Shown one piece after another: positions 42,281 to 50,788 of a stretch of DNA of 64,000 nt. Made by a program: the position numbers and the translations under genes. The DNA is from Pseudomonadota bacterium. GTDB taxonomy: Bacteria; Pseudomonadota; Gammaproteobacteria; Steroidobacterales; Steroidobacteraceae. Position 1 is the first letter of the stretch. Each line of letters opens with the position of its first letter. The notes below the pieces were generated by a model. It was not told the origin of the DNA and did not search any database. It saw only the letters and a list, made by a program, of their open reading frames with translations. The stretch covers positions 91,993-155,992 of the forward strand of contig JAEYUC010000024.1 in assembly GCA_023433705.1 (NCBI GenBank), read 5' to 3'.

Positions 42281-44047
42281 CTAGGTGCCTTCCGGGTTGA
42301 CCTGCGTGTCCCGACCCGCGACCGCGCGAGCGCGCTCCGGCGGCACGCCGAGGCTGCGCAGCGAATATTCGAGCATGCCGCGCGCGAGTTCGCGCTCGCC
42401 CATCACGACGCGGCCGACGCCGAGCAGTTCGAGCTTCTCGAACTCGCTCTCCTTGTGGGTGCGCACGACGATGTCGATGGTCGGATTCAGCGTGCGCGCG
42501 ACCTCGACGATGCGCCGCGCCTGGAAGCTGTCCGGCGTCGCGACGACCAGCAGGCGCGCGTGCGCGATGCCCGCGGCGCGCAGGATCGCCGGTGACGAGG
42601 CATCGCCTTCGACGGTGGGTACGCATTGCGACTGTGCGGTGGCGAGCATGATGTGGTCGCGTTCGATCACGGAGAAGGGCAGTCCCTGCTCGTGCAGCAC
42701 GGGTCCGATCGCGCCGCCGACACGGCCGTAGCCGACGACGATGGCGTGGTCGCGCAGCGCGTGCGCGCTCGCCACCGGGGTGCGGTGCCGTTCCGCGCCG
42801 CGCCGTTCGAGCAGCGCGCGCATTCGCGGATAGGAGTTGACGAACCGCATCATCGGCGCGATCCCCGCGAAGGTGACCGGGTTCAGCGCGATCGACAGCA
42901 GCGCGCCCGCGAGGATGAGATCGCGGCCTTCGGGCGGCAACAGGCCGAGCATCAGGCCGAGACCCGCGAGGATGAACGAGAATTCGCCGATCTGCGCCAG
43001 GCTCGCCGACACGGTCAGCGCGGTGCGCAACGGGTGGCGGAACGCGAGCACGATCAGGAATGCGGCGAGCGACTTGCCCACCATGATCACGGCCAACACC
43101 GCGAGCACCGCCAGCGGTTCGCGGATCATGATGCCGGGATCGAACAACATGCCGACCGACACGAAGAACAGCACCGCGAACGCATCTTTGAGCGGCAGCG
43201 AGTCGTTGCCGGCCTGGTGGGAGAGCTCCGACTCCGAAAGGATGACGCCCGCGAAGAACGCGCCGAGCGCGAACGACACGCCGAACGCGGCCGACGAGCC
43301 ATAGGCGATCCCGAGCGCTATGGCGAGCACACACAGCGTGAACAATTCGCGCGAGCCGGTGTGCGTGACGCGCATGAGCAGCCAGGGCAGGACGCGCGTG
43401 CCGACCACGAGCGCCAGCACCACGAACACCGTGACCTTGAACATCGTGAGCACGAGCGTGAGCCAGGTGGAGGAGGCGGTCACGGGCACGCGAATGCCCG
43501 AGGTGTCGCCGCCCAGCGCCGGGGCGAGCGCGGGCAGCAGAACCAGCGCGAGCACCATCGCGAGGTCTTCGACGATGAGCCAGCCCACCGCGATCTTGCC
43601 TTCCGAGGATTGCAGGGCATTGCGCTCCTCGAGCGCGCGCAGCAGCACGACCGTGCTGGCTACCGAGAGCGATAGTCCGAACACGAGTCCCTGGCCGAAA
43701 GTCCATCCCCAGAGGTGCGCGATCCCCGCGCCGATGACGGTGGCGGTCACGATCTGGGCGACGGCGCCCGGAAGGGCTATCGATCTGACCGCCCTGAGAT
43801 CCTTGATCGAGAAATGCAGGCCGACGCCGAACATCAGGAGGATCACGCCGATCTCCGCGAGCTGGCTCGCGATGCGCGGGTCGGCCACGAAGCCGGGGGT
43901 GAAAGGTCCCACGGCGATGCCGGCGACCAGGTAGCCGACGATGGGCGACACCTTGAGCGCGCTCGCCAGCAATCCGAACAGCAATGCGAGCACGAACGCG
44001 ATGGCCAGCATCGCGATCAGCGGTGTGTCGTGCAACCCCTCGAGCAT
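42281..44047 (-). CDS. Kef-type K+/H+ antiporter (YbaL/KefB-like)
   Basis: A 588-residue CPA2 family monovalent cation/proton antiporter. The membrane domain (about 10-385, 11-13 helices) has SPIVGYLVAGIAVGPFTPG and FGVGLHFSIKDL, as in KefB/KefC/YbaL. A TrkA-N nucleotide-binding domain follows at about 415-530 (HAIVVGYGRVGGAIGPVLHEQ), the site where NAD(H) or glutathione adducts gate KefC. No KefF/KefG partner is nearby. It is divergent from kup, with a 205-nt shared intergenic region. Start ATG 44047 lacks a strong ribosome-binding site. Confidence 0.88.
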   Translation of the reverse strand: MLEGLHDTPLIAMLAIAFVLALLFGLLASALKVSPIVGYLVAGIAVGPFTPGFVADPRIASQLAEIGVILLMFGVGLHFSIKDLRAVRSIALPGAVAQIVTATVIGAGIAHLWGWTFGQGLVFGLSLSVASTVVLLRALEERNALQSSEGKIAVGWLIVEDLAMVLALVLLPALAPALGGDTSGIRVPVTASSTWLTLVLTMFKVTVFVVLALVVGTRVLPWLLMRVTHTGSRELFTLCVLAIALGIAYGSSAAFGVSFALGAFFAGVILSESELSHQAGNDSLPLKDAFAVLFFVSVGMLFDPGIMIREPLAVLAVLAVIMVGKSLAAFLIVLAFRHPLRTALTVSASLAQIGEFSFILAGLGLMLGLLPPEGRDLILAGALLSIALNPVTFAGIAPMMRFVNSYPRMRALLERRGAERHRTPVASAHALRDHAIVVGYGRVGGAIGPVLHEQGLPFSVIERDHIMLATAQSQCVPTVEGDASSPAILRAAGIAHARLLVVATPDSFQARRIVEVARTLNPTIDIVVRTHKESEFEKLELLGVGRVVMGERELARGMLEYSLRSLGVPPERARAVAGRDTQVNPEGT

Positions 44048-44252
44048 GGGCCGCAGAGTACCGAAAACCAAGGCATTGCTGCACGGCGATTGGGGCGCGG
44101 GACGAATCTCGCGAATTTCGCAAAAAGCAAGTGGCGGCATGCACCTGCGTCGTCCGACTAGCTAAGTTCCGTGGGAATCCACGGGTCTACGCGCGGCAGG
44201 AATGACGCGACGCGAAACGGCCGCGGACAGCACTTAGAATTCGCGTCGTCGT

Positions 44253-46115
44253 ATGAAGGCTCAGCAAGCTTTGGGTCCCACGTTGATCGGCGCCGTCGGC
44301 GTCGTGTTCGGAGACATCGGCACGAGCCCTCTCTATGCGTTCAAGGAATCGCTCGGCGCGGCGGGATATCAACCCGGCGACGCGGCGACGGTGTTAGGGC
44401 TGCTGTCGCTGATCTTCTGGACGCTCGCCGTGGTCGTGAGCGTCAAGTATCTCGCGGTGATCATGCGCGCCGACAACGCGGGCGAGGGCGGCATCCTCTC
44501 GCTGGTCGCGCTCGTCCAGCAGCACTTCGGCAGCGCCGAGCCATGGGCGCGGCGGGCGGTCGCGCTCGGCGTGCTGGGTGCGGCCTTGTTCTACTGCGAT
44601 GCGCTGATCACGCCCGCCATCTCGGTGCTGTCGGCGGTCGAGGGCCTCGAGATCCTCGATCCGCAATTTCACCGCGCCGTACTGCCGGTGACCCTGGGAG
44701 TGATCGCCGTGTTGTTCGCGATCCAGCGCCGGGGTACCGAGCGGGTCGGCCGATTGTTCGGGCCGGTGATGATCCTGTGGTTCGCGACGCTGGCCGTGCT
44801 CGGCGGGATCGAGATCGTCCACGCGCCGCGAGTGCTCTCCGCGGTGAATCCCTGGCATGCGATCGAGCTGTTCGCTTCGCATCCCGGTCTTTCGCTCGTC
44901 ATCGTGGGCGCGGTGTTCCTGGCGGTGACGGGCGCGGAGGCGCTCTATGCCGACATGGGTCATTTCGGCAAACGGCCCGTGCGCCTCGCGTGGCTCGTGC
45001 TCGTGTGGCCCGCGCTCGTGATCAACTACTTCGGGCAGGGCGCATTGTTGCTGTCGGGCACCGCAACCGCCAATCCGTTCTACGGACTCGCGCCTCCCGG
45101 ATGGCTGCCGGCGCTCGTGTTGCTCGCGACGGCCGCGACGGTCATCGCGTCGCAAGCCACCATCTCGGGAGCGTTCTCGGTCACGCGCCAGGCGGTGCAG
45201 CTCGACCTGCTGCCGCGCGTGCGCGTATTGCAGACCAGCGCGACCACGGTCGGACAGATCTACGTGCCGGCCGCGAACCTTTTCATGTTCGTCGCGGTGG
45301 TCATGTTCGTCGTCGGCTTCGGAAGCTCGAGCGCCCTGTCCTCGGCGTACGGCGCCTCCGTCGTCGGCACGATGATCATCACGACCTTGTTGGGTGCGCT
45401 GGTCGCGCGCGCGATCTGGAAATGGACGTGGCAACGCATCGGCACGCTGTTCGGACTTCTGGTGCTCGTCGATCTCGCGTTCGTGATGGGAAACTTCACC
45501 AAGATCGACGATGGCGGCTGGGTTCCACTCGCGATCGCGGCGGCCATGTTCGCGATGTTCGTGACCTGGCGCGACGGCCGCCAGGCGCTGCGGGCCGAGC
45601 TCGAGTTGCGCGCCGTACCGATCGCGAAGCTGCCCGAACTGCTGCCGAAGGCGTCCGCCCGTGTCCCGGGCACGGCGGTGTTCCTCGTCAGCCACTCGGG
45701 ATTCGTGCCCACGGCGCTCCTGCGCAATCTCGAGCACAACAAGGTGTGCCACGAACGCATCGTCATCCTGCATCTCGAATTTCAGCGTGTGCCCCGCGCC
45801 GACGATGCGACGCGCGTGGCTTTCACCGAGCTGCATCCGGGCGTGTACGAAATGCGCGCGCGGTTCGGTTTCATGGAAACCCCGGATGTCGGCGAAGCCC
45901 TGCGAGCCGCGCGGCGCCGCGGGCTCGACGTGTTCTCCGGGGAATCGTCGTTCTTCCTCGGCTGGCACCTGGTGCGCGCGCGGCCGCGACCGGGCATCGC
46001 AGGCCTCAAGTCGCGCGCCTTCGCGTACTTGCAGCGCCGCAGCGCGCAAGCGAACGAGTTCTTCCGCATGCCCGCACGCGGTGTGGTGGTGCTCGCGACC
46101 GACATCGAGGTCTAG
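44253..46115 (+). CDS. kup: low-affinity potassium uptake protein Kup
   Basis: A 620-residue K+/H+ symporter. The N-terminal signature GAVGVVFGDIGTSPLYAFKE is diagnostic, followed by twelve helices and a cytosolic C-terminal domain of about 160 residues (VPGTAVFLVSHSGFVPTALLRNLEHNKVCHERIVIL). It is divergent from the Kef-type antiporter, so uptake and efflux of potassium share one control region (44048-44252), in which I see no clear operator. Confidence 0.94.
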   Translation: MKAQQALGPTLIGAVGVVFGDIGTSPLYAFKESLGAAGYQPGDAATVLGLLSLIFWTLAVVVSVKYLAVIMRADNAGEGGILSLVALVQQHFGSAEPWARRAVALGVLGAALFYCDALITPAISVLSAVEGLEILDPQFHRAVLPVTLGVIAVLFAIQRRGTERVGRLFGPVMILWFATLAVLGGIEIVHAPRVLSAVNPWHAIELFASHPGLSLVIVGAVFLAVTGAEALYADMGHFGKRPVRLAWLVLVWPALVINYFGQGALLLSGTATANPFYGLAPPGWLPALVLLATAATVIASQATISGAFSVTRQAVQLDLLPRVRVLQTSATTVGQIYVPAANLFMFVAVVMFVVGFGSSSALSSAYGASVVGTMIITTLLGALVARAIWKWTWQRIGTLFGLLVLVDLAFVMGNFTKIDDGGWVPLAIAAAMFAMFVTWRDGRQALRAELELRAVPIAKLPELLPKASARVPGTAVFLVSHSGFVPTALLRNLEHNKVCHERIVILHLEFQRVPRADDATRVAFTELHPGVYEMRARFGFMETPDVGEALRAARRRGLDVFSGESSFFLGWHLVRARPRPGIAGLKSRAFAYLQRRSAQANEFFRMPARGVVVLATDIEV

Positions 46116-46148
46116 TCCACGGTAGCTAGGGCCACGCTGCGGTGCACT

Positions 46149-46215
46149 GTCCCGCGTGTCCCGGATCGCCTGTCCCCGATTCGCCGCGCGTGTCCCGCGT
46201 CGGGAATCCTGTCCT
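46149..46215 (+). repeat. cluster of TGTCC(C/T) repeats in the gap before the LPMO gene
   Basis: The 274-nt gap 46116-46389 contains TGTCCC at 46149, 46157, 46171 and 46191 and TGTCCT at 46210, i.e. spacings of 8, 14, 20 and 19 nt. A further TGTCC lies near 46277. They could be binding sites for a regulator or simple degenerate repeats. Nothing else is recognised in this gap except the GGGAG ribosome-binding site of the LPMO. Confidence 0.35.
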
Positions 46216-46389
46216 GCGTCGACGGCGATTTTCGCAGCCGGCCGCGCGCCCGGACCGAATACCTGCTGACAACGCTGTCCGGTGGAAAACCGAGAGTGAT
46301 TTGCCGCTTTTCGCGTGCCTAACATGGCTGCGCCCGCGTCTCGCTGCGCGGTCTCATCGCTTCGCGGATTCTTACTAAAGGGAGTTTTT

Positions 46390-48360
46390 ATGAGGATCAG
46401 CGCAATTCGCCTGCTTGTCTGTTTCCTTGCGTGTTTGCCCATGACGGCGCTCTCGCACGGACTCATCCAGGATCCCCCCGCGCGCAACTGGTTTTGCGGC
46501 GCCATCACCAAGCCGGACCAGGTGGCCAACGGCACCGCGCAGTATCCGGTGTGCGGCAATGCATTCAGCGCGCCGGGCATTCCATTCGAAGCCGGCTACA
46601 GTTTCATGAGTGTGCTCACGCACACGACGGGTCGCGATGGCGTGGGTCCGCGCGCCAACGTGTGCGGCTTCAATTCCGAAACCTGGAATGGCGCCGCGAC
46701 CGTGTGGGACCAGCCCATCGACTGGCCCACGGTGCCGATGACTTCGGGGCAACGCACCTTCACCTGGAACATATCCTGGGGTCCGCACTTCGACGATACG
46801 CAGGAATTCAAGTACTGGATCACGAAGCCGGGCTTCGTATGGCAGACCGGACGAGCGTTGTCGTTCAGCGACTTCGAGGACACGCCGTTCTGTTCGCTCA
46901 ACTACAACGACGCGAACCCGAACGCCAATCCGGACGTGATTCCCAACAAGGCGAACCAGTTCTTCGTCACGCGTTGCACGGTGCCGTCGCGCAGCGGGCG
47001 CCACGTGATCTACGGCGAGTGGGGCCGCAATCACTACACGTACGAACGTTTCCATGGCTGCGTCGATGCGCAGTTCTCGGGCGACCCGCAGCCGACGGTC
47101 ACGGCGAACATCGTGCTGACGCCGAACGTCACCACGTTCACCGGCCCCGGTTCGATCGCGCTCAACGGCAGCACGTCGGTCGGGAGCAATCTCTCGTATT
47201 CCTGGAGCGTGGACTCGGAGAATCCGTCGCTGTACTCGATCACCAATCCGACGAACGCGCAGGCGACGCTGAACCTCGGCTCGCCGCAGGCCTCGGGCAA
47301 CGTGACCGTCAGGCTGCTCGTGACCAGCGGCAATGCCTCGGACACGGAGACGCGCACGATCCTGCACCAGGCGGCCGTGACGAACCCGTGGTTCGATCTG
47401 GGTGTGCTCACGGTCGATCCGCGCACGCTGGTCGTCGGCGATCGCGTGAACGTGCGTACGGTGTCGAGCACGGGCCAGGATGCGTTCTGGCCGTCGACGC
47501 CGATCACGATCACGTCCGCGAATACGGGCGCGGCGCAGTGGCCGGTGACGCTGGCCAACGCGGTCAATGGGCTGAACGGGGCGGTGCGCATCGGCGTGCT
47601 GAGCTCGCAGAACCAGGTCGTGCCGCAGGAGAGCGCAACGGCCAATCGCGTGTACGCGCAGACGTCGGCGAACCTCGCGAGTGCGTTCCTGCAGATCGTG
47701 CCGGGGGCGGTTCCGTCGGCGCCGACGAATCTCGGCGCGACGCCCGGCAATGCGCAGGTCAGCCTGGGGTGGACCGCGGTTTCCGGCGCGACCGGTTACA
47801 ACGTCAAGCGTTCGACCAGCAACGGCGGTCCGTACAGCAACGTCGCCACCAACGTTTCGGGGACCAGCTTCGTCAATACCGGTCTCACCAATGGCACGAC
47901 TTACTACTACGTCGTGACCGCGGTGAACGCGAGCGGTGAGAGCGGCGTGTCGGCGCAGGTGAGCGCGACGCCGTCCGCGACCGGCGGCGATGGCGTGACC
48001 GTCACGAGCGCGGTGACCAGCGCCAGTCCCTGGTACAACGAGCTGCAGGTGCGGCTCGCCAACACCGCGACCATCACGGCGCTCACGGTGACGGTGGTCG
48101 TGCAACGCACGACCGGCGTGAGCCACAGTGGCCAGTACAACACCGTCGGCGGGCAGATCACGCAAAGCAACGCGAGCACGTCGTCGGCGGTCACGTACAC
48201 GTGGACGCTGGCGCCCGGCCAGACACTGAACGCATCGACGATGCGCGCCTTCGCGGCGCAGCTCGGCGGCACCGGCACGGCGCACCCGACTTCCGGCGAC
48301 ACGTGGACCGTGGCCTACACCACCGGCGGCGTCGCCCGGACACAGACGGGGACCTTCTAG
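46390..48360 (+). CDS. secreted AA10 lytic polysaccharide monooxygenase with Fn3 and C-terminal binding modules
   Basis: A 656-residue secreted copper enzyme that oxidatively cleaves chitin or cellulose. Signal peptide cleavage after LS22 would expose H23 as the N-terminal histidine; with H133 (ISWGPHF) it forms the copper histidine brace. The AA10 domain covers about 23-235. A PKD/Ig-like region follows (240-450), then a fibronectin III domain (about 461-545, SAPTNLGATPGNAQVSLGWTAVSGATGYNVKRS) and a C-terminal module (about 550-656, SPWYNELQVRLANTATITALTVTVVVQ) that looks carbohydrate-binding. Substrate is not determinable here. A strong GGGAG site precedes the ATG. Confidence 0.9.
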   Translation: MRISAIRLLVCFLACLPMTALSHGLIQDPPARNWFCGAITKPDQVANGTAQYPVCGNAFSAPGIPFEAGYSFMSVLTHTTGRDGVGPRANVCGFNSETWNGAATVWDQPIDWPTVPMTSGQRTFTWNISWGPHFDDTQEFKYWITKPGFVWQTGRALSFSDFEDTPFCSLNYNDANPNANPDVIPNKANQFFVTRCTVPSRSGRHVIYGEWGRNHYTYERFHGCVDAQFSGDPQPTVTANIVLTPNVTTFTGPGSIALNGSTSVGSNLSYSWSVDSENPSLYSITNPTNAQATLNLGSPQASGNVTVRLLVTSGNASDTETRTILHQAAVTNPWFDLGVLTVDPRTLVVGDRVNVRTVSSTGQDAFWPSTPITITSANTGAAQWPVTLANAVNGLNGAVRIGVLSSQNQVVPQESATANRVYAQTSANLASAFLQIVPGAVPSAPTNLGATPGNAQVSLGWTAVSGATGYNVKRSTSNGGPYSNVATNVSGTSFVNTGLTNGTTYYYVVTAVNASGESGVSAQVSATPSATGGDGVTVTSAVTSASPWYNELQVRLANTATITALTVTVVVQRTTGVSHSGQYNTVGGQITQSNASTSSAVTYTWTLAPGQTLNASTMRAFAAQLGGTGTAHPTSGDTWTVAYTTGGVARTQTGTF

Positions 48361-48367
48361 GAAGTGG

Positions 48368-48418
48368 GCGGAGTTTTACCGGATTCCGGTGCCTGGCACC
48401 GATCCGGTAAAACTCCGC
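48368..48418. repeat. 51-bp palindrome after the LPMO stop
   Basis: Perfect 17-nt arms (48368-48384 and 48402-48418) flank GGTGCC-T-GGCACC, itself a perfect dyad. The core matches that of the two 105-bp elements, but the outer arms are different (GGAGTTTTACCGGAT type). It starts seven bases after the LPMO stop and ends 55 nt before msrA. It may stop transcription, although no T-run follows. Confidence 0.85.
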
Positions 48419-48472
48419 AATAATGCAGCCTCATGGCGGGTCTCCTGCGTAGAGACTTTCCGAGGAGGGTGC

Positions 48473-50218
48473 ATGCCGTATTCGAAGGCCCGGGTGCTGG
48501 GTTTGCTGGTCGCGCTGTTCGCGAGTGTGTCGTCGTTCGCGGCGGAGGAGGCGGTCAGGATTCCCGCGCCCGCGGTGGACGACCGCCGCGCGGCCGGCCC
48601 GCTGCAGACCGCGGTGCTCGCGGGTGGCTGCTTCTGGGGCGTGCAGGGTGTGTACCAGCATCTCAAGGGTGTGAAGAGCGTGTGGTCGGGATATTCCGGC
48701 GGCAGCAAGGAGACCGCCAATTACGAAGCCACCACTCGCGGCAACACGGGACATGCGGAGGCCGTGCGGATCGTGTTCGATCCGGCGCAGGTCTCGTACG
48801 GGCAGATCCTGCAGGTGTTCTTCTCGGTGGTGCACGATCCGACCCAGCTCGATCGGCAGGGACCCGACAGGGGACCGCAATATCGTTCCGCGATTTTCTA
48901 CGCGAACGAAGGGCAGCGGAAGATCGCGACCGAATATGTGAAGCAGCTCGACGCCGCGCGGGTGTTTCCGAAACGCATCGTCACGAAGATCGATCCGCTG
49001 AAGGCCTTCTACGAAGCCGAGGACTATCACCAGGACTACATGCTCGAGAATCCGCGGCAGCCGTACATCGCGATCAACGACCTGCCAAAGCTGCGCAACT
49101 TCGAACGCATGTTCCCCGCTTTGTACGCCGCCACGCCCGTCACGGTTCGCGCGGAGAAGGCGGCGCCCGCCATGGCGATGCGCGCCTCCGACACGGCCGC
49201 GCCCGCGGGAGGCGCGATGATGATGTCGGCGCAAGGCGCCGAGGGCGCCGCGAAGACCGAGGGTCCCATGCCGCCGCTCACGGGCGCGAAGGGCTGGCTC
49301 AACAGCCCGCCGCTAACTACCGAGGGCCTGCGCGGCAAGGTGGTGCTGGTCGACTTCTGGGCCTACTCCTGTATCAACTGCCTGCGCACGATGCCGTACG
49401 TGAACGCCTGGTATCGCCACTACAAGGACTCGGGCCTCGTGGTCCTGGGCGTGCACTCGCCGGAGTTCGCGTTCGAGAAGGACACCGGCAACGTGCTGGC
49501 GGCCGTGAAGAAGTTCGACATCCGCCATCCGGTGGCGCTCGACAACGAACTGAAGATCTGGAAGGCGTTCAACAACCGCTTCTGGCCGGCTCACTACTTC
49601 GTCGACGCGCAGGGACAGATCCGCGGCCATCATTTCGGCGAGGGAAAATACGCGCGCTCGGAGCGCCTGATCCGTCGGCTCCTCACGGAGGCCGGCGCGA
49701 AGAATCTGCCCGAACCACTCGACGACGCGGCCGGCGAGGGAGTCGGCGCCCCCGCGGACATGGCGAACATCGCGTCGCCGGAAACCTATCTCGGTTATGG
49801 ACGCGCCGAGAACTTCGTTTCGCCCGGCGGCTTCGCGCTCGACGCGAAGAAGAACTACGCGATTCCGGGCTCGCTCGCGCTGAACCAGTGGGCGTACAGC
49901 GGTCCGTGGCAGGTGGCGAAGGAGCACGCGCGGCTGACCGCGGCGCCGGGGCGCATCGCTTTCCGCTTCAAGGCGCGCGATCTGCATCTCGTGCTCGGGC
50001 CGGCGGCGGCCGGCAAGCCGGTGCGTTTCCGCGTGACCATCGATGGCAAGCCGCCCGGCAAGGACGCCGGCATGGACATCGACGCGGACGGCAACGGCAC
50101 GGTGCGCGAACACCGGCTCTATCAACTCGTTCGGCAGAAAGGCCCCGTGGCCGAACGCGAGTTCGTCATCGAGTTCGCCGATCCGGGTGTCGACGCCTAT
50201 TCATTCACATTCGGCTGA
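48473..50218 (+). CDS. msrA: exported MsrA fused to a DipZ/TlpA-like thioredoxin domain
   Basis: A 581-residue exported fusion. After a signal peptide (1-23), a methionine-S-sulfoxide reductase domain spans about 45-215 with catalytic C53 (GGCFWG) and the EDYHQDYM motif. A low-complexity linker follows. A thioredoxin-like domain (about 265-410) carries C300-I-N-C303 (FWAYSCINCLRTMPYV), the DipZ form. The last 160 residues form a beta domain as in DipZ tails (ETYLGYGRAENFVSPGG). The thioredoxin part probably re-reduces MsrA in the periplasm. GAGGAGG precedes the ATG. msrB follows after 10 nt. Confidence 0.92.
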   Translation: MPYSKARVLGLLVALFASVSSFAAEEAVRIPAPAVDDRRAAGPLQTAVLAGGCFWGVQGVYQHLKGVKSVWSGYSGGSKETANYEATTRGNTGHAEAVRIVFDPAQVSYGQILQVFFSVVHDPTQLDRQGPDRGPQYRSAIFYANEGQRKIATEYVKQLDAARVFPKRIVTKIDPLKAFYEAEDYHQDYMLENPRQPYIAINDLPKLRNFERMFPALYAATPVTVRAEKAAPAMAMRASDTAAPAGGAMMMSAQGAEGAAKTEGPMPPLTGAKGWLNSPPLTTEGLRGKVVLVDFWAYSCINCLRTMPYVNAWYRHYKDSGLVVLGVHSPEFAFEKDTGNVLAAVKKFDIRHPVALDNELKIWKAFNNRFWPAHYFVDAQGQIRGHHFGEGKYARSERLIRRLLTEAGAKNLPEPLDDAAGEGVGAPADMANIASPETYLGYGRAENFVSPGGFALDAKKNYAIPGSLALNQWAYSGPWQVAKEHARLTAAPGRIAFRFKARDLHLVLGPAAAGKPVRFRVTIDGKPPGKDAGMDIDADGNGTVREHRLYQLVRQKGPVAEREFVIEFADPGVDAYSFTFG

Positions 50219-50228
50219 GGAACGGAAC

Positions 50229-50777
50229 GTGGACGTATCTAAATTCACCCGCAGGCTGTTTCTGCTCGGCGCATCCGCGATGGGAGTCGCGGCGCGCGCG
50301 AATTCGCCGGCGCAGGGTGCGGGCGACGTCGTCATCGAAAACTTCGACGCGGCCGGCAAGAGCCTCGGCAAGGTGACCGTGCCGCGCATGATTCGCAGCG
50401 ACGTGGAGTGGAAGAAGCTGCTGCCGCCCGAGTCCTTCATCGTGACGCGCAAGGACGGCACCGAGCGGCCTTACTCCGGCAAGTACAACGACAATCACGC
50501 CGACGGGCTGTACCGGTGCATCTGTTGCGATACCGCGCTGTTCGATTCGAAGACGAAGTTCGAGTCCGGCACCGGCTGGCCGAGTTTCTGGAAGGCGATC
50601 TCGAACTCGAACGTCAGCGAGACCTCGGACCGGAGCCTGATGATGGAGCGCACCGCGGTCTCGTGCCGACGCTGCGACGCGCATCTCGGCCACGTGTTCG
50701 ACGACGGACCGGATCCGACCGGGCTGCGCTACTGCATGAACTCGGTCGCGCTCGAGTTCGAGCCGCGCGGCAAGTAG
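50229..50777 (+). CDS. msrB: methionine-R-sulfoxide reductase MsrB, Tat-exported
   Basis: A 182-residue MsrB that reduces the R epimer of methionine sulfoxide. The GTG start, preceded by GAGGAA, gives a twin-arginine-like signal (FTRRLFLLGASAMGVAARA). Zinc ligands are C97/C100 and C146/C149; the catalytic C169 lies in RYCMNSVALEF. Export by Tat would fit cofactor (zinc) loading in the cytosol. It is co-transcribed with the msrA fusion, giving a periplasmic system covering both epimers. Confidence 0.92.
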   Translation: MDVSKFTRRLFLLGASAMGVAARANSPAQGAGDVVIENFDAAGKSLGKVTVPRMIRSDVEWKKLLPPESFIVTRKDGTERPYSGKYNDNHADGLYRCICCDTALFDSKTKFESGTGWPSFWKAISNSNVSETSDRSLMMERTAVSCRRCDAHLGHVFDDGPDPTGLRYCMNSVALEFEPRGK

Positions 50778-50788
50778 TCGGACGGCGT

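Noticed and set aside
46375..48285. Long minus-strand frame of 636 codons opposite the LPMO
   Set aside because: No signal, motif or ribosome-binding site, and Arg-rich composition; the plus strand encodes a clear secreted enzyme.
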